This document shows positions 6,960-15,182 of a DNA stretch of 64,000 nt, piece after piece (the first letter of the stretch is position 1; every line of letters starts with the position of its first letter). This DNA is from JAAFHI01 sp039793685 (GTDB lineage: Bacteria; Acidobacteriota; Blastocatellia; Chloracidobacteriales; Chloracidobacteriaceae): assembly GCA_039793685.1 (NCBI GenBank), contig JBDRAL010000086.1:62001-126000 (forward strand), in the 5' to 3' direction. The notes under the pieces are model-generated. The model did not search any database and had not been told where the DNA came from. It saw only the letters and a list, made by a program, of their open reading frames with translations. The position numbers were made by a program, and so were the translations under genes.

Positions 6960-8607
6960 AAAGACCCCGGGACTGGCGCGAAAGCAGCATTCTCGCGGCG
7001 AGAATGTGTTCGCACGGTCCCTTGAACAGTTTGTTTTGCCGATGCCAGTTGCAGGTACAGTCGGCGGCGATGATACGGTCGTCCCCATCCATCGTCAATG
7101 TCGGAGAAAATGTACGGTCCTTCGTTTTGACTTCGGCGCGAAGCGTCCGCGCGCCGGTCCCGTCGTGGCCGGTCACGCTCACCTTGACCGCTTTCCGGAC
7201 GATGAACTCCGTCGCCTTTTCCTCGCGTTCGCTGGCGAAACGCAGCTTGTCGAACGGCAGCGGTTCGCGGCTCAGTTCACGCGCCCGGTAAACGTTGCGC
7301 GGGAGATCGAAAATCGCGCGTCCGGCCTGTGTGTAGGCCCCGAGCGCGGCCAGTACCACTGAACCGTCGAGGTTCAACTGTTCGGCGATTTGGGAAGGTT
7401 CGCGAAACCAGAACCGCTTCAACGCGGCGAAGACGACCTGCTTGGTGTAGTGGTCCACCTCGGTGCGCGGCGCGAGCAGATCGAAATTGCCCGCGCTCGA
7501 CCAGTCGTTCGCGGTCCAGCCGGAAAGCCCGAGCGTGAAGTACATCTCGCCGAGGTCCGCGACGTAGAACGACGGCATGCCCGTCCCGAGCAGATGCACG
7601 GTAAACCTGTTCGCCACCGGAATCAGCCGTTCGAGAATGTGCAGCCTCCGACGGCCCCAGACGCGGATTTCCTGCTTTTCTTTTCCTTCAAAAATTGAAC
7701 GCGGGCACTCGATGACCGTGTTCCACGGTTCAAGCACGATGCGAACCGGCGCGCCGGGCGTCAGTTCGTAGCGCAATCCGCGCGGCCCCGTCTTTTCCTT
7801 GTGCCGGCGCAGTACAAAACACAGGTTATGAACGTCCATCGGGTGCAGGTCGAAGCGCGTTGCGGGTAACGACATCGCCGAACTGACCTGAAGGAAACCG
7901 CGCACCCAGCTATCGGGCAGGTCGATTTTGACTTCCTTGTATTTTTCCTCGCCGGTTGTCCGAACTTCAAAACCGGAAGGGTCGATTTCAAACTTCGTGG
8001 TTTTGTAACTTCGAATCTTTTGAAACTCGTCGTAGAGCGCGGCAGAATAGTCGATGTTGGTCGTGCCGTAGGAAACCTCGTCGAGATTTCGAAACACGTC
8101 GTAGCCCACGCTCAAACGGCCGTAGCTCGATTCGTCCTGACTGAAGCACTCGAAGAAAACTTCATCGGGATGAACCGTGATGACCGGATCGAGCACGAAC
8201 CAGGTATCGCGCTCCTTCTGATAGAGATAGTTGAAATAGCGCTGTTGCGCGTCCCAGTAAGGCTTCGAGCGGTTGTAACTGCGCCGGTTCAAATCCTGGA
8301 GTTCATCGGAAAGGGACTTGAGGCGAGCGGCCGTATCGGCACGCCGCTGGCTCACTTCCATCCAGTCCACCAGATCGCGTTCGGCGGCCCACGTTTTGTA
8401 AGCCGTCTTGTCCTTCGGCTTGAAACGGAGGTCGGACACGACGACATCGTGAAGGGCGCTGATGGCCTCGCGAAACGCAATGGGCTTTCCGAGTTCCGCG
8501 CGAAAAAACGTCGGCTCGCGCTTTACGTCGGGCGCGAACGACATGCTCGTCGAACCACTCGAATTCTCGACCGAGGAACTCCCGCCGTAGGCAAAATCGA
8601 AATTCAT
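6958..8607 (-). CDS. Winged-helix/SWIM zinc-finger protein of the retron operon
   Basis: The protein has 549 residues. The C-terminus carries a SWIM zinc finger, C-x-C-x12-C-x-H, with C517, C519, C532 and H534; SWIM domains bind DNA or protein. A likely winged helix lies at about 395-450 (around FREPSQIAEQLNL). The N-terminal 390 residues match nothing I can name. Its ATG at 8607 overlaps the stop of the WGR-HEAT gene (ATGA, 8604-8607), showing translational coupling. Its stop codon is the first base run of the predicted ncRNA. A winged-helix-SWIM protein is one of the two partner types I recall for type XIII retrons, so it is probably part of the toxin or effector module, or a regulator of it. 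The exact role is unknown. Confidence 0.85.
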   Translation of the reverse strand: MNFDFAYGGSSSVENSSGSTSMSFAPDVKREPTFFRAELGKPIAFREAISALHDVVVSDLRFKPKDKTAYKTWAAERDLVDWMEVSQRRADTAARLKSLSDELQDLNRRSYNRSKPYWDAQQRYFNYLYQKERDTWFVLDPVITVHPDEVFFECFSQDESSYGRLSVGYDVFRNLDEVSYGTTNIDYSAALYDEFQKIRSYKTTKFEIDPSGFEVRTTGEEKYKEVKIDLPDSWVRGFLQVSSAMSLPATRFDLHPMDVHNLCFVLRRHKEKTGPRGLRYELTPGAPVRIVLEPWNTVIECPRSIFEGKEKQEIRVWGRRRLHILERLIPVANRFTVHLLGTGMPSFYVADLGEMYFTLGLSGWTANDWSSAGNFDLLAPRTEVDHYTKQVVFAALKRFWFREPSQIAEQLNLDGSVVLAALGAYTQAGRAIFDLPRNVYRARELSREPLPFDKLRFASEREEKATEFIVRKAVKVSVTGHDGTGARTLRAEVKTKDRTFSPTLTMDGDDRIIAADCTCNWHRQNKLFKGPCEHILAARMLLSRQSRGL

Positions 8608-11600
8608 CTCCGTACCTCCGCCGCCGCAATCGAGAGCGGCGAATCCACGCGCGGAAACGCGCGCCTGATCGCCGTCAGAATTTGAATGATTTTCGCCCGG
8701 TCGCCGATGGCAATCGTCAGCGACAGGCGGCCCAGCACCGGCGCGAGAATTTCCGCCGCAGCCTCGCTTTTTAACGCTTCCGCTTCGAGAAACGCGAACA
8801 CGCGGGCTTTCGCGGCGCGCGCCGTGTTGATGCGCGACAGCACGCTCAGAAAGTAGGTCACGAGTCCCGCGATGCGCTCGGGATCGCCCGCCGCGAAACG
8901 TTCAAGCAGGTTGGTCGCGAACAACTGCATCGCGGGCGTCGGATGCTCGCTCAAACGCAGCAGATACAGCGGACCGTGAATTTCATCGAAGTGCCGTTCG
9001 ATGAGTTCCCTGCCGAAACGCTGCACGTCCGGGCGGACGCTGTCGGCCACCGACACGAGCAGTTCCGGCGGGAAATGCGCCGCGTTGAATTCGTCGCGGA
9101 AAAACACGAAGGCGAAGGCGCGAACGTCATCCCACGGGGCGTCGAGAATCCGTAAAGCTTCTGAAAACTCGTCCGGGTCATTGCGGAACTGGTCCGCCTT
9201 TGCGCGCCACATGGCGGCCAGACCGTCGCGCGCCGCCCGCGCTTCGGATTTCATTAAGGGCACGAACCGCCGGGTTTCCACGTCGAGGAAGCGTTCGGGC
9301 TGGCGGGAAAGGACGATACCGCCGATTTCCTGTTCGAAAATCGAGTGGGACGAAAGCAGGGTCAATGTTCGTGGGACCGCGAGAGTCGCCACCCAGTTTT
9401 CAGGCGCGTCTTCGCGTAGCAATTCCACGATTGACCGATGAACGTCAGGCGCGGGTTCGGGTTCACCCAGCGCGGCCACCAGCGCATCGGTGAAATTCGC
9501 GACGAAGGCCGCGTCGCCCAGCATCAGCCGTTGCGCCACCGGGCGGAACGCCTGCCGGATGTCTTCGTTTGGATTCGTCGCCAGCGCGAGCAGCAAGGAA
9601 GGATTGTTTCTCAGCCGGTCCTCGGGAATGCCGCCGAGAATCCGCACCCCGATGACGCGCACCCGGTCGAACGGCGATTCGAGCAGCCCCGTGATGACGC
9701 CCGCCGGAAAGGAAGCGGGCGGCGTCTCGTGGTTCAAAAGAATGTTCGCGCCGAGTTCCTGAAGTTCAACCGTGTGGTGTCCGGTCAGTTTCAGAATCGT
9801 CTCGAAATCGAGCGTCCTCAACGCCACGGTAAAGGTTTCAAACACCGCGCCCGCCGCGTCCGCCAGAACTGCGTCCGATGGCATGTTTAAAAGACATTCG
9901 ATGAATCTTTTTGAAAAAGACCGGGCGTCATCCGGTGAAAAAACCAGTGAACGCAGCACGTTTCGCATGCCTTCGCGCGTGTCGGCGTACGCACAGGTGA
10001 GCAGCGAGGCGGCGAACGTCACGTCACGTCCAAACGGGTCGCGCGCAGCCTCGATCCAGCGCATCGCCTGGGCGCGGGCTTCCGCGACGCGACACCGCGC
10101 GAGCGCGGAAACGAGCGCAAGGTCGGGCGCGTCCGCGCGGTAGCGCTCACACGCGAGGTCGAAGCCGAGTTGCGCCGTCACGTCGTACGGCCGCTCGATG
10201 AGCATCACCAAGGCTTCGGTATCGAGCTTTCCGCAAAAGTCCTTGTTGAACCGCAATGCCTTCGCGGCGAATTCATGCACCGGCGTGCAACCACTTTCCG
10301 AAAGCAGATGCAGCAGGCCGACCGGGTTGGCGTCCCACAATTTCGGAAAGGCTTCCTCGCGGAGTGTGGTCGGACCGGGATCGCCGGGGCGATAGTTCGG
10401 GCGGCAGCGCCACGCCATCGTACCCTGCCTTGATTCGTACCGCTGACTGTTGGCGTAAAGCAGATGGTTGAATACGAAATAGGACGCAAACCGGTCCCAT
10501 CGAACCGTCAGCGATTCGCGGGATCGCCACGAATAGTATTCGCGCGTCATCGGTTCGTGGGCGTCGGCGTCGGTAAAGGGCAACAGTACGCCGACCGCCA
10601 GTTTCACGAAGTCCGAATCGTTCAACTCGGCCAGTTTCCGCAAGGTCCGCCAGACGCGCATCCGCAGATAGCGTTTCGAATTTGAACTGAACGCCACCCG
10701 CGAGTCCGGCTTTTTCAATTCCATTTTGACGTCGAGCCATTCGTGGCCACCGGCTTCGGGCCGAAAACCGATGTGGTCGAAACGGGGACTTCCGAAACCT
10801 TGTTTTTCCTTTTCGAACCGGTAGGCGAGGATGCCGAACATTTCCGCGTCGCCGCGATACTCGGCGGTCTTGAACCAGTGCCGTAAGTACTTGAAATAGG
10901 GCGGGCGCAAGGGCGCGGTCCGGGCGAGGTTGAGAAGGGCGGGTCGAATCACGGCATCGTCAAGAAGGTACAGCAGATCGAGAACGGGAAAGCGCGTGAC
11001 TTCCTCAAGGGCCAGGTATTTTCGAAGGGCTTCAGCGAACGCCGGGGCCGAACCCGTCGCCTCATCCAAGGCCGGGGGGAGGTTGGCCCGCATGTCGCGT
11101 TTGAACTCGGCGCGGGTTGCGTCATCGGAAAGTTTCAACAATGCCTCGCAGGCGATGCGACGGACGAAATCGGGCGTTCCCGTCCCGCCATAAAGTCGCC
11201 CCAGCGCGGAAACGCTCGTTTCATTGCCGCAGCGTCCGAGCGCCCACGCGATGCAGTAATCGCGCAGCGGTTCGCCGGTCCCGATGAGTTTGACGAGCGG
11301 CGCGGCGGCGGCGGGCAGTTTCAATTCGCCCGCGCGCCAGATGATGCGTTCGAGCGGCCGCTTTGCTTTTGAAGTATTCCCCAGAAAACGCGCGATGAAC
11401 CCCGTGGAACTGCTCGCGGCCTCATTCAAACGACGGAGAAGCGCCGCCGCGCGGGCGTCGGGGTTTTCGTTGGTATCTTTTGTTTTCGGGGCCTGACGCG
11501 GAGGCGGTGCGGCCACCGGATCGGCGATTTCCTGATAGCCCTTTTTCCGCTTTGAATCGACCAGTTCGTCGAACTCGCGCTCAGCCGCTGCGAGCGCGAC

Positions 11601-11762
11601 CGGGGTGGCCGTTTTCGTTCCTTCCTTGAGGACTGAACCACGCCGACCGTAGCGAAAATTCACGACGTAGCGCCCCGCGCCGACTTCACTCAGGTCAACT
11701 TCATAGACCTTGTCGGACGAACCCTCGCGGTAAAAAAGCACGACCTGTTTGACGAGTTTCAT
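8604..11762 (-). CDS. WGR-domain protein with long HEAT/ARM-like repeat array
   Basis: The protein has 1052 residues. Residues 1-80 form a WGR domain (starting KLVKQVVLFYREGSSDKVYE, with the core FRYGRRGS, so YGR in place of WGR), a nucleic-acid-binding module also found in PARPs. After a low-complexity linker (80-115) comes an all-helical region to the end. It contains recurring runs such as LLRRLNEA, PLVKLIGTGEP, ALGRCG and LLSHSIFEQEIGG, typical of HEAT or armadillo repeats. It has no signal peptide or membrane span. Type XIII retrons, as I recall, pair the RT with an ARM/HEAT protein and a WH-SWIM protein, and this fits the former. It overlaps the SWIM gene by 4 bases and follows the S2P-like gene by 19 bases. 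No clear ribosome site was seen. Confidence 0.85.
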   Translation of the reverse strand: MKLVKQVVLFYREGSSDKVYEVDLSEVGAGRYVVNFRYGRRGSVLKEGTKTATPVALAAAEREFDELVDSKRKKGYQEIADPVAAPPPRQAPKTKDTNENPDARAAALLRRLNEAASSSTGFIARFLGNTSKAKRPLERIIWRAGELKLPAAAAPLVKLIGTGEPLRDYCIAWALGRCGNETSVSALGRLYGGTGTPDFVRRIACEALLKLSDDATRAEFKRDMRANLPPALDEATGSAPAFAEALRKYLALEEVTRFPVLDLLYLLDDAVIRPALLNLARTAPLRPPYFKYLRHWFKTAEYRGDAEMFGILAYRFEKEKQGFGSPRFDHIGFRPEAGGHEWLDVKMELKKPDSRVAFSSNSKRYLRMRVWRTLRKLAELNDSDFVKLAVGVLLPFTDADAHEPMTREYYSWRSRESLTVRWDRFASYFVFNHLLYANSQRYESRQGTMAWRCRPNYRPGDPGPTTLREEAFPKLWDANPVGLLHLLSESGCTPVHEFAAKALRFNKDFCGKLDTEALVMLIERPYDVTAQLGFDLACERYRADAPDLALVSALARCRVAEARAQAMRWIEAARDPFGRDVTFAASLLTCAYADTREGMRNVLRSLVFSPDDARSFSKRFIECLLNMPSDAVLADAAGAVFETFTVALRTLDFETILKLTGHHTVELQELGANILLNHETPPASFPAGVITGLLESPFDRVRVIGVRILGGIPEDRLRNNPSLLLALATNPNEDIRQAFRPVAQRLMLGDAAFVANFTDALVAALGEPEPAPDVHRSIVELLREDAPENWVATLAVPRTLTLLSSHSIFEQEIGGIVLSRQPERFLDVETRRFVPLMKSEARAARDGLAAMWRAKADQFRNDPDEFSEALRILDAPWDDVRAFAFVFFRDEFNAAHFPPELLVSVADSVRPDVQRFGRELIERHFDEIHGPLYLLRLSEHPTPAMQLFATNLLERFAAGDPERIAGLVTYFLSVLSRINTARAAKARVFAFLEAEALKSEAAAEILAPVLGRLSLTIAIGDRAKIIQILTAIRRAFPRVDSPLSIAAAEVRR

Positions 11763-11781
11763 GATGACGTTTGAACTTGGT

Positions 11782-12477
11782 CTACGTTGTCAGGTAACGA
11801 AAAATGGCCCACAGCCAGGGGCAATAAACCAAAAGATTGATAAAGAAGCTGGCGAGGTTAATTTTTTGAATGGCGGTTTCCGGAATCTTGAACAACATCT
11901 CAAAAAACCAGAGCAGAATCTGGCCTCCGTTCAGGACCGAAAGCGGCATGAGATTCACCGCCAACATTTTACAGGCCAAAAGCCCGAGAAATTGGTGAAA
12001 AGCAAGGGCCTGAGAAGCAGCCACCAAAAGTCCGATGTAATGCTTTCCAACGGTACCGGGCGACCATGCCCCGGAAAGAATCTGAAAGAACCCACGCCCC
12101 ACGCTTCCAATCACATTCGCAAACCCAAGGCCAATAAATCCGATGACGACCAGCATCGAAAGGCCGAAGATGGGAACGGCCATTCTTTTCAAAGGATGAA
12201 CATCACGAAACGGAATCTCCCCTTTGAGCGGCAACTCCCTCTCAACCATATCGTCTTCCGGGGTCCCCATTCCCCAAAATTTGACGAATCCGCCAAGCGG
12301 AAGCGCGCGAACGGTGAATCTGGTCCCCCCGAAATCAAACTGGAAAAGCTTCGGCCCCAGAAATAATGAAACTTCCAGGACCCACGCCCCGATCAGTTTC
12401 CCCGCCAGCGCCATCCCGAATGTATGGGTCAGGGTAAGAATGAGAAACGCGGGGATAAAAAATAGCCAGAACGTCAT
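11782..12477 (-). CDS. Degenerate site-2-protease (M50)-like membrane protein
   Basis: The protein has 231 residues with several hydrophobic segments (about 1-25, 95-120, 145-175 and 200-225). It aligns by eye with RseP/S2P proteins. GPKLFQFDFGGTRF and ALPLGGFVKFWG match the GPKLF and LPLGG(Y/F)VK motifs of the family, and LMPLSVLNGGQ matches NxxPxxxLDGG. The zinc-site HExxH is replaced by HTFGM, and the Asp of LDGG is Asn. Only one of the usual ligands remains, so proteolysis is not expected. It sits between the two WGR genes, 19 bases from the WGR-HEAT start, and probably belongs to the same transcript. A membrane anchor, sensor or pore-forming effector are all possible. I do not know it as a standard retron component. 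Confidence 0.75.
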   Translation of the reverse strand: MTFWLFFIPAFLILTLTHTFGMALAGKLIGAWVLEVSLFLGPKLFQFDFGGTRFTVRALPLGGFVKFWGMGTPEDDMVERELPLKGEIPFRDVHPLKRMAVPIFGLSMLVVIGFIGLGFANVIGSVGRGFFQILSGAWSPGTVGKHYIGLLVAASQALAFHQFLGLLACKMLAVNLMPLSVLNGGQILLWFFEMLFKIPETAIQKINLASFFINLLVYCPWLWAIFRYLTT

Positions 12478-12517
12478 TCCGTCAACCTATTGATGAACCG
12501 TCCGTCGGCCCGAGAGG

Positions 12518-12552
12518 TTCATCCTTCATCCTTCCGCCTTCATCCTTCAACG
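12518..12552. repeat. Heptad array (TTCATCC type)
   Basis: Five consecutive 7-mers (TTCATCC, TTCATCC, TTCCGCC, TTCATCC, TTCAACG) run across the 3' end of the WGR-propeller gene, whose TGA stop at 12540-12542 lies inside the array. A fainter trace of the same unit is visible at about 5060-5075, just after the RT stop. Confidence 0.8.
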
Positions 12553-14027
12553 AGCTTCCGGATGTTGCCCCGGACGCGATAGAAGCCGCCGCGCGACGAT
12601 TCGCGGACTTCATCCACCACATAACGCGCGCCTTCCTCGCGAACGTCCTTCGGAAACTGGCAGTGCCACGCGCGCTCGAAACCTTCCGAAACGACGCGGA
12701 CGCGCAGTTCGCTTCCCTCGCGATAACATTCGACGATGACTCCGGTGGAAGTGTCGGAGGTCGTGTCCACCGAGGTTGAAACGGCGGTGGCCGCGATGTT
12801 TTTCGGCGCGGTGATGGCCACGGCTTGCGGGACCGTGCCCTGCGAGGCTGCCGTAATCGCCGCCTCGGAAGCGTCAATGCAGGCGAGCGAGCCGTTGCGG
12901 GTCACGATGTAGAGTTTTTCCTGAAAATACTGCATCGACAGCGCCTGTCCGCAGCCGGTCGCCAGTTTCCACAACCGCTTGCCGGTTTCATCGAAGCAGT
13001 AGACCGCTCCGTTGATATCGCCGGCGAAAATCAGCTTGCCGTCGGGCGAAGTCGCGCAGGAAAACACCGCGCCGTCGCACTGGCAGTCCGCGCCCGCCTC
13101 GCCCTTTTTGGTAAAGGCGTGAACCGTCCGCAGCGACGTGCAGGCGTAGACCATCGTTTCTTCCTGCCAGCCGAACAGCACGTCGCCCGGGGTGTCGCGA
13201 TGCCAGATCACCGTGCCGTCTTCCCAGTCGTACATTGTGACCCCGCCGCGATGCCCGTGATAGACGCCGATTTCATCGCACCGCACCATCCAGCCCCGGT
13301 CGCTTTTGCTTTTCTTGGTCCACTGGGATTCGTCCTCGTGGTTGATGACCGTCACCCGTCCGTTTTCATCGGAAACCGCGAGAATGCCGTCGTAAATGTC
13401 GAGCCAGTAAATGTCCACGTTGTCGGCGATGCGGTAGGCCGCGCGCGGGGCCTTTCCGCTCAGGTCATAAACATTGCCGTCGTCGCAGCCCGCGTAGAGC
13501 CAGTCGCCATCGGCCACGATGCACTTCACGCCCTCCGGCAACTTGTATTTGGCGTTGACCGAGCCGTCGTGGTTCAGGGCGAAAATCGACCCTGCCTCAT
13601 TTCCGACCCAGCAGAGATTCTCGTCCACGAACACGCCGAAGGCGCACGAACCCGAATCGAAGTTCCAGATGATCGGCGCGCGTTTGACAGCGGACGGCGC
13701 GGGTGTCGAGGCGCGGCCACTTCCACTCGACGCACGCGCGGGCGCGGGATCGGCGTAGGCGTCGAACATTGCCGTGCGGCGCGTGACGGCGCGCTTCTGG
13801 CGGACGCCCTGCACCGCCCGTTCGTAGCCCTTCTTTATCTTTTCGTTGATTTTCTTGTTGGCCTCCGCGACGGCCTTCTCCGGGGTTGGGAAATTCGAGC
13901 TTGAAGATTGACCGGCATCGCCGATGCGACCGTAACGAATAGTGACCTGCGTGCCCGCAACTTTGACTTCGTAGAATTTGTGGGAATTGGCTTCGGAAAG
14001 TTCGAGATAGGTGATTTCTTCGGACAT
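12540..14027 (-). CDS. WGR-domain protein with PQQ-like beta-propeller
   Basis: The protein has 495 residues. Residues 1-80 are a WGR domain (EITYLELSEANSHKFYEVKV, then TIRYGRIGDAGQ, again YGR for WGR). A basic linker (80-115) follows, then about seven blades of a PQQ/YVTN-like propeller (115-395). Blade strands include GSIFALNHDGSVNAKYKLPE, GDWLYAGCDDGNVYDLSGK, GRVTVINHED and KLIFAGDINGAVYCFDETGK. A small alpha/beta domain forms residues 430-495. There is no signal peptide, so it should be cytosolic. The start ATG at 14027 has GGAG 8 bases upstream. It is the first gene of the minus-strand group that continues with the S2P-like, WGR-HEAT and SWIM genes, the ncRNA and the RT. The 62-base gap to the next gene contains heptad repeats, so joint transcription is likely but not certain. 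It may be a sensor or scaffold. Confidence 0.8.
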   Translation of the reverse strand: MSEEITYLELSEANSHKFYEVKVAGTQVTIRYGRIGDAGQSSSSNFPTPEKAVAEANKKINEKIKKGYERAVQGVRQKRAVTRRTAMFDAYADPAPARASSGSGRASTPAPSAVKRAPIIWNFDSGSCAFGVFVDENLCWVGNEAGSIFALNHDGSVNAKYKLPEGVKCIVADGDWLYAGCDDGNVYDLSGKAPRAAYRIADNVDIYWLDIYDGILAVSDENGRVTVINHEDESQWTKKSKSDRGWMVRCDEIGVYHGHRGGVTMYDWEDGTVIWHRDTPGDVLFGWQEETMVYACTSLRTVHAFTKKGEAGADCQCDGAVFSCATSPDGKLIFAGDINGAVYCFDETGKRLWKLATGCGQALSMQYFQEKLYIVTRNGSLACIDASEAAITAASQGTVPQAVAITAPKNIAATAVSTSVDTTSDTSTGVIVECYREGSELRVRVVSEGFERAWHCQFPKDVREEGARYVVDEVRESSRGGFYRVRGNIRKLVEG

Positions 14028-14050
14028 GTTGAAACTCCATCACAATAGAG

Positions 14051-14115
14051 TGTCCCTAGCCCGACCGTGAGGGAAGGCGTAAGTCGCGCCCTCCCTCACG
14101 GTCGGGCTAGGGACA
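14051..14115. repeat. Long palindromic element upstream of the WGR-propeller gene
   Basis: Positions 14051-14074 and 14092-14115 are perfect 24-base inverted repeats. After an A/C mismatch the stem continues for 4 more bp (14076-14079 with 14087-14090), closing a 7-base loop. There is no T-run, and it lies only 24 bases before the start codon at 14027, so it is unlikely to be a terminator. Part of the arm (CGACCGTGAGGGA) resembles 6665-6680. It could be a REP-like dispersed element or a 5'-leader structure. Confidence 0.85.
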
Positions 14116-14152
14116 TGGATAAATAAACCTGGATGGCGGGCGCGAGTGTACC

Positions 14153-14204
14153 AAAAGAAAACGCGGACGCCACCGGTTTGCAATGGCGTCCGCGTTTTTC
14201 TTTT
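14153..14204 (-). terminator. Rho-independent terminator after the DUF3108 gene
   Basis: A 12-bp GC-rich stem (14161-14172 with 14184-14195) is flanked by an A-rich left side and a T-rich right side, so it can act in both directions. It lies 30 bases beyond the DUF3108 stop and separates that gene from the WGR/retron group. Confidence 0.85.
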
Positions 14205-14233
14205 CTGGCGCCGGTAATGGGCGCGAAAGGCGG

Positions 14234-15088
14234 CTATTCCGACGGGAAGCGGGTGAGTTCCGCGCGAACGTCGCCGAAGCCCGGCGAGGCCGTGATGAGC
14301 ACGGCGTACCGCTTGGCATCGTTGGTGAACCACAGGCGAATCTTCTTGTCGTCGTTCACTTTTCCGGAGTTGTCGGCAAGCCGCAGCGCAAACTGGACGG
14401 CTTCGACTTCGCGTCCGGCGATGGTGAGTTTCTCGACGCCGAGGCGTTCGATTTCAATCGGAATCAGTCGTCCGTTCCGGTCGTCGAAACAGGTCAGACG
14501 GGCGACCTTGTCATCGTTGAAATCGAGGTTGCGCGTGGCCCAGAGCAGCCCCGCCGCGTCGTAGGTGTCGCCCTTGAGCGTGGCCGTCTGTTTATCGCCG
14601 TATTGCACCTGACGTTTTGTCTGATCGAACGTCACGAGGCTGTTGCGCTCTTCCGGTCCCTGCTTGATGTCGTACTCGGCGCGATAGGGCAACCGCGACT
14701 TGGCGTCAAGGAAGGTCGTGAAGCGGTCGTTCAACTCGAAAAGAAACCGGGTCGCCCCGACCGTTTCCGCCTTTACCAGAAGGCGATAGCCTTCCCGGCC
14801 ATGCAGGTCGCCGCGCTCGACGACTTCGGTCGAAAACCGCGCGACGGTGGAATTGTCGAGGCCGAGGGCCGGAAGGTTCGCCTTGACGGTGTAGACCAGC
14901 TTCTCGCCGATGGTGAATTTGTGCCGTTCGACGTTGGCCGCCGGTGACACGGCGAACGCTGCCTCGACGGATTTCGCCGCTGCGGCGGTCGTGGGTTTGC
15001 CTTTTTGCCCCTTTTGGGCGGGAACGGTCAGGCCGAAGCCGACACTGACCAGAACGGCCATCAGGGCCGTGAACATCCTCTGTTTCAT
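14234..15088 (-). CDS. Exported DUF3108-family protein
   Basis: The protein has 284 residues. I chose the ATG at 15088 (MKQRMFTALMAVLVSVGF) because AGGA lies just upstream and a signal peptide follows (about 1-24). The mature part begins KFTIGEKLVYTVKANLPALG and continues with beta-strand-rich sequence to the end. The pattern GEKLVYTVK, then YRLLVKAET, RFTTFLDAKSRLPYRAEYD and KIRLWFTNDAKRYAVLI is typical of DUF3108, a periplasmic beta-rich family of unknown function. Its transcript ends at the terminator at 14153-14204. It is separated from pyrF by 94 bases and may share its promoter. Confidence 0.82.
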   Translation of the reverse strand: MKQRMFTALMAVLVSVGFGLTVPAQKGQKGKPTTAAAAKSVEAAFAVSPAANVERHKFTIGEKLVYTVKANLPALGLDNSTVARFSTEVVERGDLHGREGYRLLVKAETVGATRFLFELNDRFTTFLDAKSRLPYRAEYDIKQGPEERNSLVTFDQTKRQVQYGDKQTATLKGDTYDAAGLLWATRNLDFNDDKVARLTCFDDRNGRLIPIEIERLGVEKLTIAGREVEAVQFALRLADNSGKVNDDKKIRLWFTNDAKRYAVLITASPGFGDVRAELTRFPSE

Positions 15089-15182
15089 TGCTTTCCTCGA
15101 AAATTCAGGGAATCGGCGGTACTGAACGATGCTTCCGATGCTGAAACCAAAGCGTGATGTTGGTTTCACGCCGGAAGTTCCG

